64,000 nucleotides of DNA. Origin: Orobanche coerulescens. Its lineage: Eukaryota; Streptophyta; Magnoliopsida; Lamiales; Orobanchaceae. Position numbers and translations under genes: made by a program. Positions 11,105-21,224 of this stretch are shown piece by piece; the stretch's first letter is position 1, and each line of letters opens with the position of its first letter. Below the pieces are notes generated by a model. That model was not told the origin of the DNA. It did no database searches and saw nothing but the letters and a program-made list of their open reading frames with translations. The stretch covers positions 174,148,501-174,212,500 of the forward strand of contig CM065809.1 in assembly GCA_033398695.1 (NCBI GenBank). The letters run 5' to 3'.

Positions 11105-11379
11105 ATGACTATTTACACAAATGTCTACTCGAATAGTTTGAAGAAAACCCAACGGGAGAAAAACTTCCAAATTCTTTGGAGTGATCTTGTAACACGCATA
11201 ACTTGCTGCATCATACTGCTGTTAGGAAAATTCCTGAGCAATAATTGAATTTGCTCCCCCTCATATAGATCATTTTTGTATGAATATTCATGTGCCGCCA
11301 GTAAAACCTCATGGGACAAAAACTGAGTGATCATAAGAGTATACGTTTCTCCGTATACGGAATATTATTATAGGAGTAT

Positions 11380-11700
11380 CATGTGTTGCCTCATCAAAAC
11401 ATTGTCAAGAAAACACTGTGGGAAAAACTTGCTCGAAGGAAAAAGAGTGCAATTACTCCTTCGTACTTTATTTCTAGAGGTCTAATATCGATCTTTGTGA
11501 TGTCCTCATTATGCCATGAATTTGCCTCGTCAAAACCTTATTAGGAAAAACCCAGCGGGAAAAATCCTAATGAAGGGAAAAGAGTACACTGTTCATGTTA
11601 ATACGCCATCCTAGTTGCCTCGTTAAAAACCTTGCTAGGAAAACCCAATGGGATAAAACCTCAACCAAGGAAAAAAGAGTGCAATGCGTATTTTTATATA
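11380..11700 (-). repeat. Three copies of the copia 3'-end repeat module in element I
   Basis: Near 11385-11460, 11520-11595 and 11615-11685 the plus strand reads GTTGCCTCGT-AAAACCTT-CTAGGAAAACCCA-GGGA and so on to AAGAGTGCAAT, the reverse complement of the module in element H at 4560-5170. It lies just inside the PPT, the same relative position as in H. Confidence 0.75.
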
Positions 11701-11703
11701 AAT

Positions 11704-12579
11704 ATGCTTCAGGCATTTTAAAAATCCTCCACGAATTAGCATAGGTATCATATTCAGTGCAAGTTACAATCTCGAACTCACATGTTGGTGAGACATGTCA
11801 TCTCTTCTGGAGATTTTATATTACTTGTGATTAAACTCATCAACCATAATATTCTGAGCTTCATGTATTGCAATAATTTCATAATGATTGTGAGATGTTG
11901 TTAGTAAGACTTACTTCATAGATTTTCAGTGGCAGTTTTATTGAGCTCTTCAGGAGTCCCAATTAAATTTAAACATCAACTTATACTGCTATAATTGCAA
12001 ACCTGTTATTTATTTGCTTTATGAAACTTTCGGATCGGACAACATCATTTAGATCGTCTCTCCCCTTGATCCACACATCACTTGTAGATCACGAATGGAT
12101 ATATCTTCTTTTCACCACACACTATATTTACTCTATGCAAATAGTTGGAATAACTTCATTCTTCTATTATAGCCCACAATTCTTTCAGATCTAGTGGGTG
12201 ATTGATCTTATTTCAACGCACTTTCAATGTATTATAAATGCAGAGAACCATATAAATAAATATAAAAAAAATTCTTTGCAGATAGCATTGAAGTTTTCAA
12301 TACCTTCTTTGAATGTTGACCATTAGATGATAAATTAAGCCTTGATTATATATTAGGTCATGTAGAGCTAGTAAGATATACACATGCAATAATTGCACTG
12401 AGATGTGATGCTTCCGACCATGAATCTCTACATCATCATTTGGTATAAAGGTGTCCTTAATAGGATCAGGTGACGGATCAATTATTTTGATGAGCGTATT
12501 TCATTCATGTAAATCGCTCTATACCTTCTAGGTATAAGTGAGTTGATATATAATAATACACTTTCCAAGTATTTGTAAC
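11704..12579. repeat. Left interior of element I, first group of micro-hairpins
   Basis: Short inverted repeats with a five-base spacer: 11704-11716 (arm ATGC, loop TTCAG), 11800-11814 (arm ATCTC, loop TTCTG), 11945-11957 (arm GCTC, loop TTCAG, one wobble). The rest of the interval is AT-rich without a reading frame. Confidence 0.6.
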
Positions 12580-12584
12580 CCAAG

Positions 12585-12844
12585 TGTTGGTCCCAAGAAT
12601 GATGAAGACTATCCTCACTGTACCAACATGAGTCTTTTCTAGCGCGCTTTGTCCTCACTCGCACGCTTAACTTTGGAGTTTCTATGAGATGGCTACCAGA
12701 AAAGAAGATGCATCTTGTTGGTATGAGTAGTCCAAATCAATTCATTTAACCACTTTCTAGTGCAGATCTCACAGGTCGAATCGCAAGTCGCGCCTCGCGC
12801 ATTTTTAAGCTCATGCAGGCAGGATGCTGGATTGAAGCCCAATA
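12585..12844 (-). repeat. 3' LTR of Cassandra, with deletion in the 5S region
   Basis: 260 bp. Relative to the right copy it lacks about 54 bp that correspond to the downstream half of the 5S-like segment, so the 5S internal promoter is incomplete here. Its inner end reads AATA where the right copy reads AACA. Confidence 0.85.
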
Positions 12845-13198
12845 ATCCCCCTCCCAGTACCTGCCAGCATCTCAGCCCCATAGTCTGGAAACCTCAGCGA
12901 ACTAGATTTGATCACACAACCCTCTAGCGGCTAAATTCATTCACACAGTCCTCCAACACTTGACATGAGCATATGTTCCACCTCCGTTTACTTCCGCTGC
13001 GCCAGTATCTCAGTTCCAGCATACTAGATTTGATCACATAGCCCTCCAGCACCTGACAACCTCCACTGCACCAGCATCTCAGTTCCGGCCAAGTGGCAAT
13101 ATCTGCTGCATGCCCGCCTCTCGGTTCCAACACTCCGTTAGCCTCCACTGTAGGATACTTCGAGAGAATCCGCACCCGTGACGTGCTCCGATACCAAT
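12845..13198 (-). other. Interior of the Cassandra TRIM
   Basis: Non-coding. It contains direct repeats of CAGCATCTCAGYYCC-like and ACTAGATTTGATCACA words (12890-13080) and ends in the primer-binding site. Confidence 0.7.
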
Positions 13199-13516
13199 TG
13201 TAGGTCCCTGAAAATGATGAAAACTATCCTCACTGTACCAACACGAGTCTTTTCTAGCGCGCTTTGTCCTCACTCACGCGCACCTGAGAAACTTCCCAAG
13301 GGGTCACCCATCCCATAAATACTCCTGGCCAAGTACGCTTAACTTTGGAGTTTCTATGAGATGGCTACCAGAAAAGAAGATGCATCTTGTTGGTATGAGT
13401 AGTCCAAATCAATTCATTTAACCACTTTCTAGTGCAGATCTCACAGGTCGAATTGCAAGCCGCGCCTCGCGTATTTTTAAGCTCATGCAGGCAGGATGCT
13501 GGATTGAAGCCCAACA
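13199..13516 (-). repeat. 5' LTR of Cassandra
   Basis: 318 bp, TG...CA ends (TGTAGGTCCC to GAAGCCCAACA). It contains the more complete 5S-like segment. Confidence 0.88.
13280..13405 (-). pseudogene. 5S rRNA-derived sequence within the Cassandra LTR
   Basis: On the minus strand the order CATACCA, CATCTC, AACTCCAAAGTTAAGCG, CTTGG, GGGATGGGTGACC, TTGGGAAGT follows plant 5S rRNA throughout, including the A-box/C-box internal promoter region. Divergence from true 5S and its position inside an LTR show it is the Cassandra promoter, not a ribosomal gene. Transcription by RNA polymerase III is known for the family and is inference here. Confidence 0.88.
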
Positions 13517-13521
13517 CCAAG

Positions 13522-14545
13522 GTATATTATAGATATTTCAATATGATCTCAAATTATCTTTTCAAATATTCAAGTGTCTGTTGGATCTCTTCTGGAGTTC
13601 CAATCAATCTAAGATCATTTATATTTATATATGACATTGAGTCATTAATATACCTTTCTTTAGTCGAATAATATTGACTAAGATAGTTATTTCAAATTCG
13701 ACTATAATATTTGAATCTAGATAAAGACTCTTGCAATTTAAAGGAATACATATATTTTGATTTTGATTTATATGCTTCAGGCATATCATCCTTCTAGGAT
13801 TTTATATATTCATAAGACAAATTTTCATGTACTTCCAAATCTCACTCAATATCTATATATAATTCAATTCAGGAGTGGTCTTATAAAAAATATAATCATT
13901 GTAAGCAATTTTGATTACAAAAGACGTGCTTCATATCTCATGTTTGCATGAGTAATGCTTAAAATTGTTATTAACTCTTCAAGAGTTCCAATCATCATAA
14001 TCATATAATGTATGAATATTAATCAATATTCAACAAACTTTATTCAATATGCTATTTTGAACTGCAGGCCAAATAACAAATTACTGACATTAATCTAAAT
14101 CATATTAGATTGTTTTATCCATCTTGACCAAATATTTTATTTCCGACATTAATCAACTTAGACCATTATGATCTTCATTTTTATCAAGTGCTATTGTTAA
14201 ATCTACTGATATAGGCTCCACATTTCATTGTAACAAAATTCGTAGAACGTTCTATAATTTAATTCTCTTCAAGAGTATGCTCTTCAAGAGCGACGTCTTC
14301 GGGACGTTGAATTTTGTCACTAATGTTTTTTTTATCTCCGAAGATATATAATATAGTTCTCACCATTTAGGTGGGCTAGCCTTAAACTCAATTGTAGCAC
14401 TTGCATGTGTCTTCCAAGACATCAATTTCCAGCTGAATTTATTTAAACTCTTCTGGAGTATATACATATAATTGATTGCAGTTTCTGCAAAATCGATAAT
14501 CATTTGAACTTCAAGTTCATAATTTTTCAACTAATTTTCTTGATC
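13522..14545. repeat. Left interior of element I, second group of micro-hairpins
   Basis: Perfect arms with five-base loops at 13770-13786 (arm ATATGC, loop TTCAG), 13788-13800 (arm ATCC, loop TTCTA), 13973-13987 (arm AACTC, loop TTCAA), 14279-14291 (arm GCTC, loop TTCAA), 14291-14309 (arm ACGTC, loop TTCGG), 14447-14459 (arm ACTC, loop TTCTG), 14505-14519 (arm TGAAC, loop TTCAA). Other loop types: 14408-14421 (arm TGTCTT, loop CC) and 14476-14490 (arm TTGCAG, loop TTT). No protein frame. Confidence 0.7.
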
Positions 14546-14550
14546 GGTTG

Positions 14551-15226
14551 TGATGTAACCGAGCTGATCGGCCACCAAGAACCGGGTTAATCTTAGAAGT
14601 TTAGCTAAGAAAACCCGAAATGTATGAAGTATTGCCTTTTTCTCTCTCTCTAAAATATGCTGTAATCTCCAGAATTCTCTCCTTGAATGAAAACCCCCCT
14701 CTCCCTTTTGTAGAAGGGAGAGGTGCCTATTCTCTAAGATCTTCCCTGATTTTTAGAGAAGATCCCGGATATCCAGGGATTCAGACTGCGATTTCCCATC
14801 CCTGGATTTCCGGGATTGTAGAGTATGGGCTCTCAGTCCCCGAATCTCAGGGATTCTGTCAGGTGAGTCAGGATCTCCTTTCCCGAGAGTTCAACCTTCA
14901 TGAGCCCGGAGGCCTTAGGTCTGCTCATATTATAAAGGATTACTTAGGTCGGGACATTCTTATTCAAATCCGTAGGTCGGAGAGACCTTTGAGGTCGGCA
15001 ACCTTTTAACAGATGTCAGAGGTCAGCGGGGCCTCCGAGGTCGGCGCCCTTTTATCTGAGGTTATAGATCGGAGGACTCTGAGGTCGGAATCCTCTTGTC
15101 TGAGAACCTAGGTCGGACTTTATTACTCTAAGAAAACTCTTCTTTACTAAGAGGTCGATACCCCAGCTTATATTGGTCCATATTTTAAATCGGGTTTTTA
15201 GGGAGCGTACATTCGTCGTTCTATCA
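14551..15226 (-). repeat. 3' LTR of element II
   Basis: Near-identical to 34242-34918. The TATA box of the partner (TATAAAA on minus) is TACAAAA here (14706-14712). It contains repeated AGGTCGG words at 14945-15120 and GGGATT/AATCCC words at 14770-14865. Confidence 0.93.
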
Positions 15227-15240
15227 ACCAGTCCCCCCAA
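15227..15240 (-). other. Polypurine tract of element II
   Basis: On the minus strand TTGGGGGGACTGGT abuts the 3' LTR. Confidence 0.8.
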
Positions 15241-15532
15241 CTCTAGTCGAGCTGTAAGACCGAGTAGAGTAAGATTTGTTTACAATCTGATGACCTTGAC
15301 ACAATAGTCCTTGGGATTCCGGTTCCCAGGTACGAGGTTCCTTGGACTTCGTGCGCTTTAATATCCACGTCTTTTCCTTTCCTCGCCTCCCAACCGTCGC
15401 GTCTATGGTCAAGTCCAGGTGTCAACCTGCTATAGGTCGGATGAGGCGGTGCCAGATCTAAGCCGTTCTTTTACAGTAGGCATCGGACGCTCCAGATCGC
15501 CCATTATGTTCTTGATTTTCGCCCTCCTTCTC

Positions 15533-15540
15533 TATAAGTA
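15533..15540 (+). promoter_or_regulatory. Putative TATA box for the antisense ORF
   Basis: TATAAGTA lies about 240 bp upstream of the ATG at 15782 on the plus strand, outside the LTR. A T-rich leader follows. Position and sequence only; start of transcription is unknown. Confidence 0.45.
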
Positions 15541-15781
15541 TGCATCCTCTACCCCCTTCAGCCACTTCCGCTCTTCTTCCTGCCAAATACTAGTGTGAGG
15601 GTATTCCGGCGACACTTGCGACCTTGGTTTCCTGCCTCCGGTGGTGCTTCTACTACCATTCTCCGGTGATCTTCCACCCAATCTCATGGGTATATTTATC
15701 TAAACACCTCTTTACTTTTTCTTTTGGTTTGTTACCGATATTTTCCTCCTTTTCTTCTTCCTCCTTTTTCTTCCTTTTATT

Positions 15782-18296
15782 ATGTCGTCTGCTTCGGATT
15801 CTCAAAATCTTTCCGGCGAATCGGTCGTGGACTCCTTTTTAGAAGGTCTTTCCTCTTCTGATGGGGACTCGGGGGGTAGGTCGGGGCGAGCTACTGGCTC
15901 CTCCTTCTATCTTAGAGATGAGCCCCTAGGTGATGTAGATTGGTCCGAGCTGGGTGACATCCCTTCTAGCCTTCCCTCTGGCATTCCCCTAATCATTGTA
16001 GATCCCCCTTCCCCTCCTCCTATGAACGAAGTAACTGTGACCGGCCTTTTAGCTGATCCATATCAAACGGTCGCAGGAGCGACTCGAGTTCTCCCTCCTC
16101 ATCCTCTATCTAGGACTAGCCCAGCCGCGCTGGCTAGTTTTATAAAATTTCTTAGACTTCCTCCGGGGTGGGAATTTGTCACGCCTCAGGCTAGTGACAC
16201 CCCTGATCATCCTCCCCCGGGGCATATTACCTGGTTCGTGGATCAGGTGAGCAGTGGTCTTCGCTTTCCACTCCATCCCTTCCTTGTCTCTCTCTCCGTT
16301 AAATACAATCTTCCCCTCAACCAGTTTTCTCCCAACTCTTTTCGTTATATGGTTGGTTTTCTCGTGATGTGTCATTACAGACACGAGGAACCCGACCTGG
16401 GTTTTTTCTATTTTTGTTTTTGGCTAAAGAGTTTTAAAGGCTCATTTTACTTGACTTCCCGAAACAACGCCCATTTCTTTACCCACCTCCCTTCCAATGT
16501 GAAGGATTGGAGGTCGCGTTTCTTTTTTCTTCGGCTCCCTACAGCTGACTTTTGGGGTTTCCCCACGGAATGGACACAGGCCACTCCGAGCCAGGATCCT
16601 ATTCCTAGGCGCAGTTCCATCTGAGCTGCGTGGGTCGAGAAAGTTCGGGAATGGAATGCCATTCCCTACAACGCTTTCCAGCTGACGCAATTTCATGATC
16701 TTCTGTTCCATTGTGGGCTGAGCTCGAATCCTTATCCACCTATCCCTGATATTGGTAGGCTTTATCGGTTCTTTCCATAGTATAATCTTTGTTATTTTGT
16801 TTTTTGGCTATCTTCCTGACTCTTTTGTACTGTTTTTCGTAGATCGGTTCATGCGGACCTGCCAGCCTGATGCCTCCAAGTCGGCTGAGCCGACGAAAGA
16901 GAAGGTCCCTAAATCGACGAATCTCCCTAAAGAGAGGGCGGAGGGCTCATCAAAGACTAAATGGAAGCTCCCCTCTCGCCCCAAATCTGGGGTGACTCTC
17001 CCCTCCGACCTAGCTTCTACCTTAACCACCGGACGAAGCCCTGCAAGCTCGTCTCGGCAGCTTCAGGTCACCCAGAGGGCCCCTTCTCCTAGCTCCCCCA
17101 CTTTCAAACATCCAAAGACTGCAGGTCCCCCTAGTCCGGCTATGGAGACCTTTCTCCGTTGCAAGGAGTTTGAGAAATTTCTTCCATATTTCAGCTCCAT
17201 GGTCCCGGCTAGGGATAAGCAGGCATTACGAGATGCCGAGGAGGACCCTCGCTTCGATGCTATGATGATGTATTTTGGGAAGGTATTTCCCTTTTCGCCT
17301 TCCTCCCCTTTTTGACTATTTTTATGTTTATTATTACCCTTTTCCGTCCTGATGTGACTTTCTTTTTTGTGCAGTTCTTCGCCACTTTTGTGACCTTCAC
17401 AGAAGATCATAAGATCGGCGCCTCGTCTTCCTCCCAGCTAACCCAGATGTCAGCCGATCTGGCGGCCGCCCTACAGGCTAAGTCGGATCTCTAAGCTCAG
17501 CTTCAGGAGAGGGAATATCGTTTAGAGGCTACCCTTAAGAAAAGCTCTGAGCGGGAGGTGGTTTTGGAACGGGCTCAAATGGCCAATGTTCAGCTGAACC
17601 AAGAGCTGAAATTTTGGAAGGCCCTGTCTCAAGCTGAAACAGAGAAGGTGGGCCAGCTCGAGGCTCAGTTGTCGGAATCTAAGCCCGAATCTGAGAGGAT
17701 TGCCCAGCTTGAGGCCCATGCTAAGGCGGAGTTGGAGAAGGTCGCCCAACTCGAAGCTCAGGCTAGAGCAGAATCAGAAATGGTCGCCCAGTTGGAAGCT
17801 CAACTAGCTGAGGCTAGATCAGAGGGATCGTCTTATGAGCGCGGGGTGATGGATGGCCGACATCAATTTTTGACCAGTGACGTTGGTCACTCTTTCCTGG
17901 GGGCCTACCGTTCTGCCCTCCTAGCCCGGTATCATAATTCTACCGCTTACCTGGTCAAGTTGGCTCCTGCCGCGACGCAATATTTCGATTTTGCTCTAAC
18001 TCGCGCTCGTGAGCAACTAGCTTCTGGGTTTTGTGAGCGAGCTGGACCGGGATGCTGCATTAAATGGGGCTCCTGTCCCTTCGGGTTGGTCCGGGAACGT
18101 GGAAGAATCTCCGGAGGCAGCCTGGTGGGAGGATGCCCTTGGGGAGTCTATAAAAAAATCCGGCCTGGATTTGGAGCTGCCTTCTATCCCTCCTAACTCA
18201 CCTGTTAAGGCCAGCACTCCTAATCCCGAGGTGACCGGGACCGACCTTGATGCTTCTCCTTCGTCGCCCCCTCCATCTTCCGAGCCTGTAGCTTAG
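15782..18296 (+). pseudogene. Tat antisense ORF (plant 'putative gypsy type transposon' domain plus coiled coil)
   Basis: The conceptual product runs over three exons. Exon 1 (15782-16754) has a Ser/Asp-rich N-terminus, then the conserved core LRFPLHPFLVSLSVKYNL, with LTSRNNAHFFTHLP and VKDWRSRFFFL, typical of the plant transposon-associated domain listed as putative gypsy type transposon. GT/AG introns fit 16755-16842 and 17283-17374. Exon 2 is basic and Pro/Ser-rich. Exon 3 is a coiled coil with repeats of VAQLEAQARAESE type (about 17640-17815). Breaks: in-frame TGA at 16622-16624, TAA at 17492-17494 (each one C-to-T step from CGA or CAA), and a frameshift near 18020-18035, after which the frame ends at 18296. 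It is oriented opposite to gag-pol, as in some Tat elements. Function is unknown. Confidence 0.75.
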
Positions 18297-18834
18297 TTTT
18301 ATGTGTAGACATATATTATTATTTTTTTGTCTTGTTCGTTGTACTGGCACAGCTGTTTTTAATGAAAAGTCTCCTTTTTTTATGTGTTTTGTTTCATAGC
18401 TTATCTCTGCCAATTCAAGTTAATATAGCTCGGCGTCGATTGTAACTTCGATATATCTGAACTTGTTTGAATTAATACAACCACTCCCAAATATAACCCG
18501 ACCTTTTCCTAGTATAGCTCCGACTATTTTAAATTTCGCAACATCTTAAATATAATCTGACCACTTCGATCTTTACAAGTTGTAATGATGGTTTGGTGGT
18601 TTTTCGGTTGATTTAACCTAACCTTTTCACCGATCTTTAGTATAGGTTGGGTATTTTTAGATAAATTTTTGGAGTTTAAGGCTGCTGGGATGTTTCCAAC
18701 ACTTTCGGGTGGGATAGCCTGGACAGGATCCCCCTTTTTTATAGGTCGGCTTGTATTCTACGCCTGAGACTATCTATATATCGAGGCGGTTTTCCTTTAC
18801 CTGAAATAGAGGATATTTCCCTTAGTCCTAGCTT
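18297..18834. other. Non-coding spacer of element II downstream of the antisense ORF
   Basis: AT-rich 3' flank with scattered TAGGTCGG/ACCCGACC words related to those of the LTR. No gene seen. Confidence 0.5.
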
Positions 18835-18967
18835 CACAGGGTGGTTCACCCTTACTCGGATCTGAAGGCGTTTCACCTGATCGGATGTCACAGGGCGGTT
18901 CACCCTTACTCGGATCTGAAGGCGTTTCACCTGATCAGATGTCACAGGGCGGTTCACCCTTACTCGG
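18835..18967. repeat. 54-bp tandem repeats of element II, left part
   Basis: Two and a half units beginning GGGYGGTTCACCCTTACTC and GGATCTGAAGGCG, each with CCTGATCAGATG. The array is broken by solo LTR B at 18968 and continues at 28775. Confidence 0.95.
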
Positions 18968-18994
18968 TGTTGTGTCACGATTATTCATCCCGAC

Positions 18995-19190
18995 AGGCGA
19001 TCGACTATAATGCCGAGCGACCGAGTCAACTCCAGTCAAACTTTGGCTAGCTTGCCTAATCGAAGACATCATACCACCATCAGGTACCTAGCGATCGACT
19101 CCCAAGGCGATCGCCCTTTGGCAGCTGGCGATCTACTCTAGTGACCGGCTAAGGGCAATCGACCTACGCCCCGAGCAGAGACGATCGCCC
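18995..19190 (+). promoter_or_regulatory. Array of GGCGATCGCC-like palindromes in solo LTR B, distal part
   Basis: Perfect GGCGATCGCC at 19106-19115; variants AGGCGATCGAC (18995), TAGCGATCGAC (about 19089), GGCGATCTAC (19128) and GACGATCGCCC (about 19180). The core CGATCG is constant in most. Confidence 0.75.
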
Positions 19191-19306
19191 GTCAAAGTCA
19201 TCAAGGACTGAATCTCAGAAAAGCACCCACGTGCAGATCCACAAAGGCGCTGACATACGAGATCTTCGCTGACAGACAAGATCTTTTGCTGACATACAAG
19301 ACCTTT

Positions 19307-21186
19307 TGTAACACCCTCAAGATATTCGAGGTATATTACAGCGCCGTGAATCCCTATATGGGACCCACCAGGCTGAACAGCATCATACTCATCGACTCAC
19401 ATAAACGACAGAACAATACCGTGTCATAAAGACGCAAAACAGAATAATCCACCCGGTTCAACCGGTCAATATAACATCATCATCCAACACAACATAATAA
19501 GCAACAATACAATCCGAACGAACAAGAACCCCTTAAGTACTCGAGTACAACTATTAGTTCAAAACCACAAAAGATTAAAAGGTAAAAGACACTAAAACGT
19601 CACTCGTGCACAATCATCACGCACGGCCATCATCCGTATCTTGGTCAATGCCCGCTCGTCTCGATGAACCTGACCTAAAATTCATAAAACGAATTTCCCC
19701 AAAACGGGTCCCCAGAGGGGTTAGCAATTACGCTAGTACAAGTAACCAGATGAACAACTTACATCTTACACATATAGTAAATGTATGCAATAGAGAAAAC
19801 CGTTCGAAAACACTCATTTCCGGAAATGCCAATATCAAATCACATTTGTAAAATTTACCACAATTAACCGTCGATCCACACCTCCGTGGACCCCTACCGA
19901 GACCCCGTCGGATCTAACCCGTAGTGGTTAAAAGCAAAGCTCGTCGATCCACACCTCCGTGGACCCCTACCGAGACCCCGTCGAGTCTAACCCGTAGTGA
20001 GCATACACACACACAATTTCTCATACAAAACTACTATGTCAAGATTGTAAGTTCATAAGGATACTTGCCTCGATTAATAGACGGTGACACGAACGGAACG
20101 GAAGAATCAAGCACAACCACGAGGAACCGGCGAAAATGAACCTAACGATTCGAATAACACAATCACAACCAACTCTAGACGATTACGGAAATGGAATACA
20201 CCCGGAAACCCACCTACGATTCATGTATATTCGTACCAAAAATAACAACGAGGGCGGACCACAACCAAACCCTTTCGATTCCGTAAAAATCCACAAAATA
20301 TCCATGAATCCGTAGGAAAACTAAAGATACTAACAATATTAATCATATACATCATGAATCCATCAACAAAACGGAACTAATCGGAAGAAAATCCCAAAAT
20401 CCCCAATTATCCAAAAGGGAGGGTTTCAAGAAATAATACCTTTGGAGATTCAAGTCCTAAGATCCGTAGAACACGCGTTGGATTGATCGTCCGGGCTTCA
20501 CTACCGAAGAAAAATGGTGGAAATCAACCCCTCAATGGATGAAGACGAAGAACTCTTCCCCTCTCTCTCACTCTCTCTCGCGATGCAGGTGAAAATGAAG
20601 GAGAAATGGTCGATTTCGTCTAATAAAGACGAAGTTGCATGGTTGACCGCATTGTGTGCCGCGGCACAGCCGAAGTGTGCCGCGGCACAGGCCAAAAAAT
20701 TACTCCCAGGTTTCGGCATTGTGTCGCGGCACGGCCTGCGTGTGCCGCGGCACCCGGTACAGGCGGGTTTTGGACGCAGATGACACACAAGTGTGCCGCG
20801 GCACCGGACAGTGTGCCGCGGCTTGCGGCTGTGCGCGGCACCGGATGGGTGTGCCGCGGCACAAGACTGATTTGTTCGACCAACAACTGAAGGAATTTGT
20901 GTGCCGCGGCGCACACACCTTGTGCCGCGGCCCACACCCCCTTTTGGGTTCCAAAATGATAAAAATGATCCGGAAAGAGAATAAAACGATAGGAATCAAT
21001 ATTTGGGAACCAACAACACGAAATGGATCCACGGCAACCCCGAAACGGCGGTTCCGCACAACAATGACGAGAATACAGTTCAACAGTTTGACAGGAAGGA
21101 CACGCTGAGAAGAACACGAGGGTCACTACGATCGAGAAATACACCAAAAAAGAAAATACCAGGGAAAGAAAAATACGGATATTACA
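19307..21186 (-). repeat. 3' LTR of element C
   Basis: Closely matches 26059-27916. Contains a tandem pair of CGTCGATCCACACCTCCGTGG-type blocks (19868-19995) and a palindrome array at 20656-20934. Confidence 0.93.
20656..20934 (-). promoter_or_regulatory. GTGCCGCGGCAC palindrome array, left LTR of C
   Basis: Perfect 12-bp palindromes at 20656-20667, 20677-20688, 20742-20753, 20793-20804 and 20851-20862, with near copies at 20721, 20813, 20901 and 20922. Spacers differ. Located in U3, upstream of the expected promoter on the minus strand. Confidence 0.9.
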
Positions 21187-21224
21187 TTCTACCCCTCTAA
21201 AAATAAGTTTCGTCCCGAAACTTA
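21187..21224 (-). other. PPT and adjacent hairpin of element C
   Basis: On the minus strand TTTTTAGAGGGGTAGAA abuts the LTR. Immediately inside, TAAGTTTCG (21204-21212) and its complement (21216-21224) form a 9-bp stem with loop TCC on the plus strand. The same stem is present in D and E. Confidence 0.75.

Larger units (their letters stand above)
12585..13516 (-). mobile_element. Cassandra-type TRIM retrotransposon
   Basis: Two LTR copies (12585-12844 and 13199-13516) flank a 354-bp non-coding interior. The 5-bp duplication CCAAG brackets the element (12580-12584, 13517-13521). On the minus strand a primer site TGGTATCGGAGC (13185-13196) lies three bases inside the right LTR, and a purine tract GGAGGGGGATTA lies inside the left LTR. 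The LTR carries 5S rRNA-related sequence, the defining feature of Cassandra elements, which have no coding capacity and depend on other retrotransposons. It is inserted in the interior of element I. Confidence 0.9.

Noticed and set aside
13280..13405. 5S rRNA gene
   Set aside because: Diverged, inside LTRs with TSD, PBS and PPT of a Cassandra TRIM.
15052..15425. Minus-strand frames in and beside the left LTR of element II
   Set aside because: They overlap LTR repeats and the PPT; no similarity to gag, pol or known proteins.
20501..21147. Several overlapping long frames on both strands rich in Cys-Arg-Gly-Thr and Ala-Ala-His
   Set aside because: They are produced by the GTGCCGCGGCAC palindromes in the LTR and recur in the second LTR; both strands read alike, so they are not genes.
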